From NCBI RefSeq assembly GCF_004216905.1, contig NZ_SGXJ01000001.1, positions 372,001 through 436,000 on the forward strand: 64,000 nt of DNA, read 5' to 3'. Numbering within the stretch: the stretch's first letter is position 1; each line of letters opens with the position of its first letter. Of this stretch, positions 54,363-64,000 are shown in pieces. A program made the translations under genes and the position numbers. The notes below the pieces were generated by a model, which was given only the letters and a program-made list of their open reading frames with translations, did not search any database and was not told the DNA's origin. Source of the DNA: Kribbella sp. VKM Ac-2569. GTDB lineage: Bacteria > Actinomycetota > Actinomycetes > Propionibacteriales > Kribbellaceae.

Positions 54363-55474
54363 GACGCAGACCTCACCACATCGAGGATGATCCGCGCCAA
54401 TCGGTCGTCGGCGTCGGTCCGGATCACACCGGTCGCAGCTGTGGACATGGCTGTCAGACGCTCGCGGTCGAGCAGAAGTTGCGGCACGTTCGCCCGCACC
54501 CAATCCACGGTCAGCTCGGCGTTGTCGATCAGCACACCTCCACCCACGTCGACAACGGGCTTCGCGTTCAGCCTTTGCTCACCGTTACCGATCGGCAGCG
54601 GAACGTAGATCGCGGGCAGGCCGACACCGGACACCTCGGTCACCGTGTTCGCGCCCGAGCGGCAGACGACCAGATCCGCGGCGGCGTACGCGAGGTCCAT
54701 CCGGTCGACGTAGTTCAGTACGACGTACGGAAGCGGACCGGTCTGCGGCACCTCGAGGGTGTTCTTCGGGCCGATCGCGTGCAGCACCTGGATACCGGCC
54801 GCCTGCAGGTCCGCGGCGGCACCCGACACCGACTCGTTGATCCGCTGCGCGCCCTGCGAGCCGCCGGTCACGAACAGCGTCGGCGCGTCCGGGTCGAGGC
54901 CGAAGAACTGCCGGGCCTCGGCGCGCAGCGCGGCCCGGTCCAGCGTCGAGATCGCCCGCCGGATCGGCAGCCCGACGTACTCGGCGTGCGGCAGGTCGGT
55001 GCCCGGGAACGACGTCTTCACGTGCTGCGTGCAGTACCGGGCGGCGAACTTGTTCGCGATCCCCGGGACGGCGTTGCCCTCGTGCACCACGATCGGGGTC
55101 TTCCGCCGCCAGGCGGCGACGTACGCCGGGGTGGAGACGTAGCCGCCGAAGCCGACCAGGACGTCCGCCTTCGCCTCGTCGAGCACCTTCCGGGCCGCGC
55201 TGACCGAGGACAGCATCTTCCCCGGGACTGCGAACAGGGCGGGCGTGGGCTTACGCGGCAGCGGCACCGGCGGGATCAGCTCCAGCCGGTACCCGGCCTC
55301 GGGGATCACGCGGGTCTCGAGGCCGCGCTCGGTCCCGAGGGCGATGATCTCGATCGTCGGGTCGATCCGGCGCAGGGCGTCTGCGGTGGCGATCAGGGGT
55401 GAGGTGTGGCCGGCGCTACCGCCACCGGCCAGAACGATGCTGGGCACAGCTTTCAACGCTCCCGCGGGGTTCAT
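54359..55474 (-). CDS. murG: UDP-GlcNAc:lipid-I GlcNAc transferase MurG
   Basis: Completes lipid II at the inner membrane face. 371 residues; donor and acceptor site motifs are IVLAGGGSAGHTSPLIATA, VVGFGG-type LVGFGGYVSTPAYVAA and RSGANTVTEVSGVGLPAIYVP. Start ATG at 55474 overlaps the ftsW stop (ATGA). Confidence 0.96.
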   Translation of the reverse strand: MNPAGALKAVPSIVLAGGGSAGHTSPLIATADALRRIDPTIEIIALGTERGLETRVIPEAGYRLELIPPVPLPRKPTPALFAVPGKMLSSVSAARKVLDEAKADVLVGFGGYVSTPAYVAAWRRKTPIVVHEGNAVPGIANKFAARYCTQHVKTSFPGTDLPHAEYVGLPIRRAISTLDRAALRAEARQFFGLDPDAPTLFVTGGSQGAQRINESVSGAAADLQAAGIQVLHAIGPKNTLEVPQTGPLPYVVLNYVDRMDLAYAAADLVVCRSGANTVTEVSGVGLPAIYVPLPIGNGEQRLNAKPVVDVGGGVLIDNAELTVDWVRANVPQLLLDRERLTAMSTAATGVIRTDADDRLARIILDVVRSAS

Positions 55475-56721
55475 TTGTACGACGTACGCCGCGAAGGCCA
55501 CCAGCCGAAACGAGGTCGCCGAGTCTCTTTCAGGGCGGCCTGCGCGCCGGGCTCGGCCTTCGCGAAGGACAGCAGCATGCCGATCGCGATCAGCGTCGGC
55601 AGCAGTGCGGAACCACCGTACGACAAAAGCGGGAGCGGGATACCCACGATGGGTAGCAGTCCGATCACGGCGCCGAGGTTGACCAGCGTCTGCGCCATGA
55701 TCCAGATGGTGATCCCGGCCGCCGCATAGCGGACGAACGGCTCGGTGTTCCGGGTCGCGATCCGCACCCCGGCGTAGGCCAGGGTGAGGAACAGGGCGAG
55801 CACGGTGAGCGACCCGACCAGGCCGAGCTCCTCACCGATCACCGAGAAGATGAAGTCGGTGTGCGCCTCCGGCAGGTTGCCCCACTTCTGCCGGCTGTTG
55901 CCGATCCCGACGCCCCACCAGCCGCCGGTCGAGAGCGCGTAGAACGAGTGGTACGCCTGCCAGCCGATCCCGGACGGGTCGGTGAACGGATCCATGAACG
56001 ACGAGACCCGGTCCATCCGGTGCTTCGCGGTGACGACGAAGTACGTCGCGACCGCACCGACCACCACGATGGTCGCGACGAACAGCCGGGTCGGCGCGCC
56101 GACGATCCAGATCAGGCCGATCATCACCGCCATCAGCACCAGCGCGGTGCCGAGGTCGCGCTGACCGACGATCAGCGCGATGACCAGTCCGCAGACCGGC
56201 ACCATCGGGATCAGCAGGTGCTTCCACTGGGTGAGCAGTTTCTCCTTGCGGGCGTACAGATCCGCACACCACATCACCAGGGCCAGCTTGGCGAACTCGC
56301 TCGGCTGGATCTGCAGCGGACCGCCGAGGTTCAGCCAGTTGGTGTTGCCGTTCACACCGACACCGAGGCCCGGGATGTAGGTCAGCACGAGCAGGAACAT
56401 CGAGCCGAGCAGGGCGACGTACGCGAGCATGCGGAAGTGCCGCGGTGTCATCCGGGAGGCGACGTACGCCATCGGCAGGCCGACACCGACCCAGATGACC
56501 TGGCGGACGAAGATCGTGTAGCTGTTCCCGTTAGCGCGCAGCGACAGAACGCTGGACGCCGACAGGACCATCATCAGGCCGAGCACGAGCAGCAGGCCGG
56601 TCGCGCCGAGCACGATGTGGTACGACGTCAGCGGCCGGTCGAGCACGTCCTTGATCGCCGCGATCCACGCGCGCTCGCTGGTCTGCTTCTTCTGGTCCGG
56701 GCGATCTGCGATCGACGTCAC
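55471..56721 (-). CDS. ftsW: Septal peptidoglycan polymerase FtsW
   Basis: SEDS-family glycosyltransferase with about ten transmembrane spans, 416 residues from a GTG at 56721. Conserved pieces are LQIQPSEFAKLALVMWCADL, GQRDLGTALVLMAVM, PEAHTDFIFSVIGEELGLVG and IPLPLLSYGGSALLPTLIAIG. It works with FtsI. The start lies four bases after the murD stop; an in-frame ATG upstream lies inside murD. Confidence 0.94.
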   Translation of the reverse strand: MTSIADRPDQKKQTSERAWIAAIKDVLDRPLTSYHIVLGATGLLLVLGLMMVLSASSVLSLRANGNSYTIFVRQVIWVGVGLPMAYVASRMTPRHFRMLAYVALLGSMFLLVLTYIPGLGVGVNGNTNWLNLGGPLQIQPSEFAKLALVMWCADLYARKEKLLTQWKHLLIPMVPVCGLVIALIVGQRDLGTALVLMAVMIGLIWIVGAPTRLFVATIVVVGAVATYFVVTAKHRMDRVSSFMDPFTDPSGIGWQAYHSFYALSTGGWWGVGIGNSRQKWGNLPEAHTDFIFSVIGEELGLVGSLTVLALFLTLAYAGVRIATRNTEPFVRYAAAGITIWIMAQTLVNLGAVIGLLPIVGIPLPLLSYGGSALLPTLIAIGMLLSFAKAEPGAQAALKETRRPRFGWWPSRRTSYK

Positions 56722-56725
56722 GCGA

Positions 56726-58159
56726 TCACCCCAGTCGGCGTACGGCATCGGCGAAGGCGTCGCCGCGGGCTCCGTAGTTGGCGAACATGTCCCAGGATGC
56801 GCAGCCGGGCGCGAGCAGCACGGTGTCACCCACCTGTGCGAGCTTCGCCGCCTCCCCCACCACGGTCTCCATGGCTCCAGTGTCCGTTGACTCGACGACG
56901 ATCCTCGGGACATCCGGTGCGTGTCGCTGCAGAGCTTGCGCGATCACGTCCTTGTCCTGTCCCAGCAGGACGACGGCACGCAAACGTTCCCGTGCTGCGA
57001 TCACCAACTCGTCGAACGTCGCGCCCTTCGCCTGACCGCCGGCGATCCACACCACATGCTCGTAGGCAAGCAGCGATGCCTGCGCCGCGTGCGGGTTGGT
57101 GGCCTTCGAGTCGTCGACATAGTTGACCCCGGCAACTTCCGCGACGTGCGCGATCCGGTGCTTGTCGGGCCGGAATCCGCGCAGCCCGTCGCGGATCGCG
57201 GGCGCCGGTACGCCGAACGCGCGAGCCAGCGCCGCGGCCGCCAACGCGTTCGCCACGTTGTGCGGCGCGGGCGGTGTGATGTCGGACAGGCTCGCGAGCT
57301 CCAGTGCGGACGTGGTGCGCTGCTCCACGAACGCGCGGTCGACGAGCAGGTCGTCGACGAGGCCGAGCATCGAGAGGCCCGGCGTACCGAGGGTGAAGCC
57401 GATGGCGCGGCAGCCCTCGATCACGTCGGCTTCCTCGACCAGGTGCTCGGTGGCCGGGTCCGCGACGTTGTACACGCACGCGACCTGGCAGTTCTCGTAG
57501 ATCCGGCCCTTGTCCTGTGCGTACGCCTCGAGCGAACCGTGCCAGTCGACGTGGTCCGGCGCGATGTTCAGGACGGCGGCCGAGTGCGCCGACATCGAGT
57601 GCGTGAAGTGCAGCTGGTACGACGAGAGCTCGACCGCGATCACGTCGTACGGCTCGGGGTCCATCACGACCTCGAGCAGCGGCAGCCCGACGTTGCCCGC
57701 GGCAACGGCCCGGTGGCCGGCCGCCTGCAGGATCGCGGTCAGCATCTGCACGGTCGTGGTCTTGCCGTTGGTGCCGGTGATGCACAGCCACGGCGCGGCG
57801 TTCGCCGGATCGCGCAGGCGCCACGCCAGTTCGATCTCGCTCCAGATCGGCACGTCCCGCTCGGCCGCCTGTGCGAGCAGCGGCGCGTGCGGCGGTACGC
57901 CGGGTGACGTGACGACGACGTCGACGTCCTTCGGGAGTTCCGTCGTACTGCCCGGGCCGAGGGTGATCGTGGCGCCGAGCGTCTCGAGGATCTGCGCCTT
58001 CTCGCGGAGTGCCTCGGTGTCCCGGTCGTCGAGGACGACGAGGTGCTCGGCGCCGGCCTGGAGCAGGGAGTCGGCGCAGGCGTAGCCCGCCGTACCGAAG
58101 CCGAGCACGACGAACCGGGTCGTCGCCCAGCCCTCGTCAGTGCGGGTTTCGAGGCTCAT
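56726..58159 (-). CDS. murD: UDP-MurNAc-L-Ala:D-Glu ligase MurD
   Basis: 477 residues. Substrate site [24 protein letters not shown] loop [37 protein letters not shown] and [19 protein letters not shown] [14 protein letters not shown] are present. The ATG at 58159 overlaps the mraY stop (ATGA); an ATG at 58171 is also possible. Confidence 0.95.
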   Translation of the reverse strand: MSLETRTDEGWATTRFVVLGFGTAGYACADSLLQAGAEHLVVLDDRDTEALREKAQILETLGATITLGPGSTTELPKDVDVVVTSPGVPPHAPLLAQAAERDVPIWSEIELAWRLRDPANAAPWLCITGTNGKTTTVQMLTAILQAAGHRAVAAGNVGLPLLEVVMDPEPYDVIAVELSSYQLHFTHSMSAHSAAVLNIAPDHVDWHGSLEAYAQDKGRIYENCQVACVYNVADPATEHLVEEADVIEGCRAIGFTLGTPGLSMLGLVDDLLVDRAFVEQRTTSALELASLSDITPPAPHNVANALAAAALARAFGVPAPAIRDGLRGFRPDKHRIAHVAEVAGVNYVDDSKATNPHAAQASLLAYEHVVWIAGGQAKGATFDELVIAARERLRAVVLLGQDKDVIAQALQRHAPDVPRIVVESTDTGAMETVVGEAAKLAQVGDTVLLAPGCASWDMFANYGARGDAFADAVRRLG

Positions 58160-59232
58160 CCGGTCACCCATTCCGCGTAGAACACCCCGAGTCCGATCAC
58201 CACGAACAAGCCTTGGATGATCCAGAAGCGGATCACCACGTTCACCTGTTCCCAGCCGAGCATCTCGAAGTGGTGATGCAAGGGCGCGATCAGGAACAAT
58301 CGTTTCCCGACGCCGGTGGCCTGTTTGGTGATCTTGAAGTAGCCGACCTGCAGGATGACCGAGGCGGTGATGACGACGAACAGGCCGCCGAGCAGCAGCA
58401 CCAGCAGCTCGGTCCGGGTCATCACGGCCATGCCGGCCAGCGCACCGCCGAGCGACAGCGATCCGGTGTCGCCCATGAAGATCTTGGCCGGCGACGCGTT
58501 CCACCACAGGAAGCCGAACAGCGCGCCGGTCAGACAGGCGGCCACCACGGCCAGATCGTGCGGATCTCGCACCTCGTAACACTTCGTGCCCGGAGCGGTC
58601 TGGCAGCTCTGGCCAAACTGCCAGATACAGATCAGCGTGTAGGCGCCGAACACCATCATCGACGCGCCGGTGGCCAGACCGTCCAGGCCGTCCGCCAGGT
58701 TCACGCCGTTCGACATGCCGGCGATCAGCAGCAGGATCCAGATGATCACCAGGATGACCGGCAGCTCGAGCCAGCCGATGTCGCGGATGAACGAGATGAA
58801 CGGCGACGCCGGCCGCTGCCCGCGCTCGTCCGGGAACTGCAGCGCCAGAACCGCGAAGATCACCGCGACGATCGTCTGACCGGCCAGTTTCGCTTTGCTG
58901 CGCAGGCCGAGGCTGCGTTGCCGGAAGATCTTGATGAAGTCGTCCAGGAAGCCGACCGCGCCCATCCCGGCGAACAGGAACAGCACCAGGACTGCCGAGG
59001 CGCTCGGCGGCGTCATCGTGAACAGCTTCGCCGCGAAGTACCCGACGATGGTCGCGGCGATGAACACCGTGCCGCCCATCGTCGGCGTACCGCGCTTGAC
59101 CTGGTGCGACTTCAGGCCGTCGTCACGGATCTCCTGGCCGTACCCGTGTTTGGCCAGCCACCTGATCGCGTACCGGGTGCCGAGCAGCGTCAGCACCATC
59201 GCGACGGCGCCGCCGAACAGGATCGAAATCAC
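58156..59232 (-). CDS. mraY: Phospho-MurNAc-pentapeptide translocase MraY
   Basis: Makes lipid I. 358 residues, about ten transmembrane spans. Catalytic regions are [71 protein letters not shown] and [14 protein letters not shown]. The GTG or ATG start overlaps the murF stop. Confidence 0.97.
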   Translation of the reverse strand: MISILFGGAVAMVLTLLGTRYAIRWLAKHGYGQEIRDDGLKSHQVKRGTPTMGGTVFIAATIVGYFAAKLFTMTPPSASAVLVLFLFAGMGAVGFLDDFIKIFRQRSLGLRSKAKLAGQTIVAVIFAVLALQFPDERGQRPASPFISFIRDIGWLELPVILVIIWILLLIAGMSNGVNLADGLDGLATGASMMVFGAYTLICIWQFGQSCQTAPGTKCYEVRDPHDLAVVAACLTGALFGFLWWNASPAKIFMGDTGSLSLGGALAGMAVMTRTELLVLLLGGLFVVITASVILQVGYFKITKQATGVGKRLFLIAPLHHHFEMLGWEQVNVVIRFWIIQGLFVVIGLGVFYAEWVTG

Positions 59233-60620
59233 TGGGCGTCCTCCACCAGCGCATCGGCGAGGCTGCGCAGTTTCGCGGCCTTCGAGGACTTCACCAGTAC
59301 GACGTCACCCGCGCGCAGCTCTTGGCGAAGCAACTCCAGCGCCTCGGGGATGGTCCCGACGAACGCGGACTCGTTGCCCCACGAACCTTCCAGGGAGGCG
59401 CCGAGGTGGATCGGTTTCGCGCCCTCGCCGACCACGAGCAGCCGGTTCACGTCCAGCCGGACGGCCAGCCGGCCGATCGCGTCGTGCTCGTCGGTCGAGC
59501 TGTCACCGAGCTCGAGCATCTCGCCGAGCACCGCCCAGGTCCGCGCACCGCGCGACCGCCCGATGGCGGCCAGGGACTTCAGGGCCGCGCGGGTCGACTC
59601 CGGGTTCGCGTTGAACGCGTCGTTGATGATCGTCACGCCGTCCGGCCGCTCGGTCAGCTCCATCCGCGCCGCGGACACCCGCTCCGCGGCGTTCAGGCCG
59701 TCGGTGATCTGCTCGGGCGTCAGGCCGATCGCGACGCCGACCGCTGCAGCGGCCAGCGCGTTCGAGACGTAGTGCTCGCCGATGAACTGCAGCTGGACCG
59801 GGGCGCTGAAATCGCCGATCTGCAGCGTGAACGCGGGCCGTCCCTCGCCGTCGATCTTCACGTCCGTGGCCCGGACCTCGGACTCCGGCGCCTCGCCGAA
59901 CGTCAGCACCTTTTGCTCTGTCCGGCTGCGCATCGCGGCGACCCGGTGGTCGTCGGCGTTCAGGATCGCGGTGCCACCCGGCGCAACGGCCTCGATCAGC
60001 TCGCCCTTGGCCAGCGCGATGTTGTCCTGCGACCCGAGCTTGCCGATGTGCGAGGTGCCGACGTTCAGCACAAGGCCGATCTTCGGCGGCGTGATCCCGG
60101 CTAGATAGGTGATGTCCCCGAGGCTGCGCACACCCATCTCGGCGATCAGGTACTTCGTCGAAGCGGTCGCCTGCAGCGCGGTCAGCGGGTGCCCGATCTC
60201 GTTGTTGAACGAGCCTTCCGGCACCACGGTCTCGCCGTACGGGCTGATCAGCTGCCCGACCAGGTCCTTGGTGCTGGTCTTGCCGGACGACCCGGTCAGG
60301 GCGATCACCGTCAGATCAGGCAGCTTGCCCATGACGTGACGCGCCAGGTCGCCGAGGGCCCGCTGCGCGTCGTCGACGACGATGCACGGGCTGCCCTCGA
60401 TCGGCCGCGTGGTGAGCGAGACCGTGACACCGGCCGCGGTCGCCGTACCGACGAAGTCGTGGCCGTCGACGCGTTCACCGGGCAGGGCGACGAACAGTCC
60501 ACCCGGTCCCGCGGCTCGTGAGTCGATCACCACCGCGCCGTCCACGACGGCCGCAGGCTCGACGCCCACGAGCTCACCGCGAACGGCGTCGGCGATCTCG
60601 CCGCAACTGACAGGGATCAC
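59229..60620 (-). CDS. murF: UDP-MurNAc-tripeptide D-Ala-D-Ala ligase MurF
   Basis: 463 residues. ATP loop [18 protein letters not shown] near residue 108, [18 protein letters not shown] near 345, and [16 protein letters not shown] are diagnostic. It adds the terminal dipeptide. The N-terminal start [15 protein letters not shown] is typical. Overlaps murE by four bases. Confidence 0.96.
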   Translation of the reverse strand: MIPVSCGEIADAVRGELVGVEPAAVVDGAVVIDSRAAGPGGLFVALPGERVDGHDFVGTATAAGVTVSLTTRPIEGSPCIVVDDAQRALGDLARHVMGKLPDLTVIALTGSSGKTSTKDLVGQLISPYGETVVPEGSFNNEIGHPLTALQATASTKYLIAEMGVRSLGDITYLAGITPPKIGLVLNVGTSHIGKLGSQDNIALAKGELIEAVAPGGTAILNADDHRVAAMRSRTEQKVLTFGEAPESEVRATDVKIDGEGRPAFTLQIGDFSAPVQLQFIGEHYVSNALAAAAVGVAIGLTPEQITDGLNAAERVSAARMELTERPDGVTIINDAFNANPESTRAALKSLAAIGRSRGARTWAVLGEMLELGDSSTDEHDAIGRLAVRLDVNRLLVVGEGAKPIHLGASLEGSWGNESAFVGTIPEALELLRQELRAGDVVLVKSSKAAKLRSLADALVEDAQ

Positions 60621-62143
60621 CGGTCTGCCTCCAACAGCTCACGCACGGTTTCGCGGTCGTCGAACGGGTGGATGACACCACCGACGTCCTGGCCCGTCTC
60701 ATGCCCCTTGCCGAGGACGACGACGGTGTCGCCCGGGCCCGCTAGCTCGATCGCGGACGCGATCGCCTGCCGGCGGTCGCCGATCTCGTGCAGGTCCGCG
60801 CCCGGAACGGCCTCGCGGGCTCCCGCGAGCGCGGCGGCCCGGATCGCGGCCGGGTCCTCGCTGCGCGGGTTGTCGTCGGTGACGATCACGACGTCCGCGG
60901 CCTTGGCGGCCTCGGCGCCCATCGCGGGCCGCTTCCACGGATCGCGGTCACCGCCGCAGCCGACAACCGCGAACAGCCGGCCCTTGGTCGCAGTCCGCGC
61001 GGCCCTCAGCGCCAGCGCGACCGCGTCCGGCGTGTGCGCGTAGTCCACGATCACGGACAGTCCGTCCGCCCGGGTGAACGTCTCCATCCGCCCAGGTACG
61101 GCCGCGGTCCGCAAACCGGCCGCGATCGCCTCGGCGGGTACGCCGACCTGCCGCAGCATCGCCGTCGCGAGCAGGGCATTGGCGACGTTGAAGTCACCCG
61201 GTAGCGCGATCTCCACGGTCAGCGTCTCGTTCGGCCCCTGGATATCGAGCACCGTCGTACCGTGCTCGGACCGGTGCCGGTTGGCGACCGTCCAGTCGGC
61301 GTCACCCTCCGTCGACACCGTGACCAGCGGTACGACGGTCTGCGCGGCGAGCCGGCGCCCGTACTCGTCGTCGATCGTCACCACCGCGACATCGCACCGC
61401 TCCGGGGTGAACAACGAGGCCTTCGCCTGGAAGTACTCCTCAAACGTCTTGTGGAAATCCAGATGATCCTGCGTGAGGTTGAGGAACCCGGCGACCGCGA
61501 ACCGCGCCCCGTCGACGCGGCCCAGCGCCAACGCGTGGCTGGACACCTCCATCGAGCACCACGCGACGGCCTGCTCCCGCATCACCGCGAACAGCGCCTG
61601 CAGGTCGGTGGCCTCCGGAGTGGTCCGGACGCTCTTCACGACCTCGTCGCCGATGCGGGTCTGGATCGTCCCGATGAGCGCGGTCGGACCGAGGTCCCGC
61701 AGTACGGAATCCAGCAGGAAACTGGTGGTGGTCTTCCCGTTGGTGCCGGTCACGCCGAGCAGCCGGAGCTCACTGGTCGGCTCGCCGTAGATGCGGGACG
61801 CGATCGCGCCGAGGACGCTCCGCGGCCGGTCGGCGACCAACACCGGAAGACCAGTTGCCGCGGCGCGGTCCGCGCCGGCCGGGTCGGTCAGTACGGCGAC
61901 CGCGCCCGCCTGCTGGGCTCTCGCGACGAACTCCGCGCCGTGTGTGACCGCACCGGGCAGCGCGGCGTACAGGTCGCCGGGAAGGATGGAACGCGAGTCG
62001 AGGGAAACGCCGGTCACGGTCGCCGGCGACATTGCCGGGACCGGAACATGGGCGACGCTCGCGAGGTCGGCGAGGCTGACCGGCACGACGTGCCGGGGCC
62101 TGATCGCTGCGACCGCGCCGCCGGCGGCGGTAGGGGTGGACAC
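60617..62143 (-). CDS. murE: UDP-MurNAc-tripeptide synthetase MurE
   Basis: 508 residues from the GTG at 62143. ATP loop [39 protein letters not shown], and the diamino-acid site TDDNPRSEDPAAI, where DNPR is the signature for meso-diaminopimelate; DAP-type peptidoglycan is therefore predicted. The N-terminus is extended by about 40 residues. No strong ribosome site is seen at the GTG; 77 bases separate it from ftsI. Confidence 0.95.
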   Translation of the reverse strand: MSTPTAAGGAVAAIRPRHVVPVSLADLASVAHVPVPAMSPATVTGVSLDSRSILPGDLYAALPGAVTHGAEFVARAQQAGAVAVLTDPAGADRAAATGLPVLVADRPRSVLGAIASRIYGEPTSELRLLGVTGTNGKTTTSFLLDSVLRDLGPTALIGTIQTRIGDEVVKSVRTTPEATDLQALFAVMREQAVAWCSMEVSSHALALGRVDGARFAVAGFLNLTQDHLDFHKTFEEYFQAKASLFTPERCDVAVVTIDDEYGRRLAAQTVVPLVTVSTEGDADWTVANRHRSEHGTTVLDIQGPNETLTVEIALPGDFNVANALLATAMLRQVGVPAEAIAAGLRTAAVPGRMETFTRADGLSVIVDYAHTPDAVALALRAARTATKGRLFAVVGCGGDRDPWKRPAMGAEAAKAADVVIVTDDNPRSEDPAAIRAAALAGAREAVPGADLHEIGDRRQAIASAIELAGPGDTVVVLGKGHETGQDVGGVIHPFDDRETVRELLEADR

Positions 62144-62220
62144 GGGCCCTGAGGCTACCGCTCCGGACCCCGTGACTCCTATCTGACCCTGCGTCACCAC
62201 GCTGCGTATCAAGCTGGGCG

Positions 62221-64000
62221 TCACCGCTTCGATGAGGTCCAGGTCAGCGGGATGTTCGGCTGCTGCGCCCCGGTCGGCGGGACGACGTACTTCTGCAGCG
62301 CGTAGCTCATCACATCGCGGAACACCGGTCCTCCTTGGAGACCACCACCCCGGGCACCCTGGGGATCGTGGAGTACGACGTACGTAACGAACCGTGGGTT
62401 GTCCGCAGGAGCGAATCCGGCGAAAGAAGTCGCCCAGGCGCCGTACTTGCCGGTCCCCGGGACGACCTGCTGCGCGGTACCGGTCTTGCCGGCCACCAGG
62501 TAGCCGTCGATCGCGGCCTGCGGCGCGGTGCCCTTCTTCGCGGTCACCGCCTCCATCATCGTGGTGACCTCCTTGGCGGCCTTCTCGCTGACCACCCGGC
62601 GCGCCGGCGCGGTCTGGTTCGGGACCAGGGTGCCGTTCGCGTCGATGTAGTTGCGGACCACCTTCGGCGGCACGTACACGCCGCCGTTCGCGACCGCGTT
62701 CACCGCGGCGGCCTCCTGGACGGCGTTCACCGACAGCCCCTGGCCGAACGCGACGTTCGAGCGGGTGATCTCGGGCCACTCGTCGCCCGGCGTCAGCCGG
62801 CCCTTCGTCTCGCCCGGGAAGTTCAGCCCGGTCGGCTCGCCGAAGCCGAAGTCGTGCAGGTACTTCACGAACTGCGGGATCGGCATCTTCTGCGCGGCCA
62901 TGATCGTGCCGACGTTCGACGACTTCGCGACCACCCCGGAGATGGTCAGGTTCATCGTGGCGTGCGACCAGTGGTCCTTGATGATCCGGCGCTGCACGTC
63001 GATGCTGCCGGGGACCTGCAGCTTGGTGTTCAGGTCGATGATCCCGGCATCGGCCAGGGCGGCCATCGTGACCACCTTCTGCACACTGCCCGGTTCGTAG
63101 CTGCGCTCCAGGGCCGGATTGTTCAGGTCCGCCGAGGTGTACTTCTTGTTCGGATCGAAGCTCGGGTAGTTGGCCATCGCCATCAGCTCCCCGGACTTCA
63201 CGTCCATCACGATCACCGTGCCGGCGCTGGCCTTGTACTGCTGGACCGCCTGCTGGATCCGCTTCTGGGCGAAGAACTGCAGGTCGGTGTCCAGGGTCAG
63301 CTGGACACCCAGACCGGGCTTCGGTTCCTGCACCGTGTGGTTCGCGTTCGGGATCTTGTTGCCCTTGGCATCGACCTCGTACATCGCCTGGCCGTCCTTG
63401 CCGGACAGCTTGTCGTTCAGTCCGTACTCGAGACCGGACTGACCCTTGCCGTCGGCCCCCGTCACGCCGACCAGGGTGGCGGCGATACTGCCGTTCGGGT
63501 GGCTGCGGATCGGGTCTTCCTCGGTGTACAGCCCGGCCAGCATCGGGGCCTGCTGTTCCTTCGGCTTGCTCTTGTTCTGCTCGGCGATGGGCACGTTCGC
63601 GGCCTTGATCTCGGCCTGGATCGTGCTCCAGATCGTCGGGCTCACCTGGCGCGCGAGGTACGTGAAGCGGCCGGTGCCGGACATCGCGGCGACCAGCTTC
63701 GCGGTCGTCGTACCGGTCAGCTTCGGGGCCAGGATCGCGGCCAGCTGGTGCGCCACGGGCTTGGTCTGCTGAGGGTCCGCGGTGATCGCGACCGCGTCCT
63801 CGGTGACCGCCAGTTCGACGCCGTTACGGTCCTCGATGGTGCCGCGGCTCGCGTGCAGGATGTACGACCGGGCGTTCTCCTTGGTCGCCGCCTGCGCGTA
63901 GCTGTCCGGGTCCACGCCCTGGAGCAGCACAAGGCGCCCGGCGAACAGCGACAGGACGAACGCCATCACGCCGAACGTCATCCGCAACCGCAGCGCCGGC
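62221..64000 (-). CDS. ftsI: Septal transpeptidase FtsI/PBP3 (5' end beyond window)
   Basis: Class-B penicillin-binding protein; the visible part is about 593 residues and lacks only the extreme N-terminus, which is cut by the window edge. A transmembrane helix (MTFGVMAFVLSLFAGRLVLL) is followed by a PBP dimerisation domain and the transpeptidase with SVQK (SxxK) in YEPGSVQKVVTMAALADAG, SSN in VAKSSNVGTIMAAQ and KTG in VAGKTGTAQQV. It cross-links septal wall with FtsW. Confidence 0.95.
   Translation of the reverse strand, partial: PALRLRMTFGVMAFVLSLFAGRLVLLQGVDPDSYAQAATKENARSYILHASRGTIEDRNGVELAVTEDAVAITADPQQTKPVAHQLAAILAPKLTGTTTAKLVAAMSGTGRFTYLARQVSPTIWSTIQAEIKAANVPIAEQNKSKPKEQQAPMLAGLYTEEDPIRSHPNGSIAATLVGVTGADGKGQSGLEYGLNDKLSGKDGQAMYEVDAKGNKIPNANHTVQEPKPGLGVQLTLDTDLQFFAQKRIQQAVQQYKASAGTVIVMDVKSGELMAMANYPSFDPNKKYTSADLNNPALERSYEPGSVQKVVTMAALADAGIIDLNTKLQVPGSIDVQRRIIKDHWSHATMNLTISGVVAKSSNVGTIMAAQKMPIPQFVKYLHDFGFGEPTGLNFPGETKGRLTPGDEWPEITRSNVAFGQGLSVNAVQEAAAVNAVANGGVYVPPKVVRNYIDANGTLVPNQTAPARRVVSEKAAKEVTTMMEAVTAKKGTAPQAAIDGYLVAGKTGTAQQVVPGTGKYGAWATSFAGFAPADNPRFVTYVVLHDPQGARGGGLQGGPVFRDVMSYALQKYVVPPTGAQQPNIPLTWTSSKR

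Overview
The window is a gene-dense, very GC-rich stretch of chromosome from an actinobacterium. The evidence is the division and cell-wall cluster ending in sepF, yggT and a Wag31-type divIVA, a translational T-box in front of ileS, the DUF4439, DUF3352 and DUF2567 proteins, and heavy use of GTG starts with ATGA or GTGA stop/start overlaps. A Kribbella/Nocardioides-type member of the Propionibacteriales would fit, but that is an impression from gene content, not a search result. I see no rRNA, tRNA, CRISPR array, insertion sequence or prophage.

Layout. 1-3851 (minus): the rimP, nusA, ylxR, infB translation operon; infB runs off the left edge. 4009-6385: a lipoprotein and DUF4439 pair facing a Tat-exported PhoX-type protein. 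6496-13220 (minus): a complete branched-chain amino-acid-type ABC importer (livF, livG, livH, livM, binding protein) with an acyl-CoA ligase gene translationally coupled in its middle. 13374-17054 (minus): hisD, hisC, hisB, hisH, closed by a terminator with no hisA or hisF. 17178-27825: an accessory stretch with a Lon-N domain protein, an RHH/MazF toxin-antitoxin pair, an APH-type kinase, ilvD, an AraC regulator, recQ, a RibD-C reductase, a beta-lactamase-fold lipoprotein, a LysR/SDR divergon and a VOC protein. 27953-34044 (minus): dnaE followed by two membrane proteins. 34238-38605 (minus): a resolvase-like small protein, an alpha-glucosidase-type GH13 enzyme and a large ATPase-LuxR regulator. 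38665-42251: an alpha/beta hydrolase, then the dksA-like, lspA, rluD and S51-peptidase genes. 42538-45906: T-box and ileS. 45903-46881: a MarR/flavin-reductase-like divergon. 46994-64000 (minus): the dcw cluster, read as ftsI, murE, murF, mraY, murD, ftsW, murG, murC, ftsQ, ftsZ, pgeF, yggS, sepF, yggT, divIVA; ftsI runs off the right edge.

How the parts work together. The right third makes lipid-II (murC, D, E, F, mraY, murG), polymerises and cross-links it at the septum (ftsW, ftsI), places the ring (ftsZ, ftsQ, sepF) and drives polar growth (divIVA). The left edge supplies ribosome maturation and translation initiation. The his genes and ilvD belong to amino-acid synthesis.

The points most worth following are: the non-canonical GTHH signature in the isoleucyl-tRNA synthetase together with its T-box; the acyl-CoA ligase inside the Liv operon; the MarR divergon whose twin perfect operators cover two apparently leaderless promoters; a recurring TANNNT box 5-7 bases before start codons, implying widespread leaderless translation; a resolvase-like protein lacking the catalytic serine; and a very large hairpin after ftsZ.
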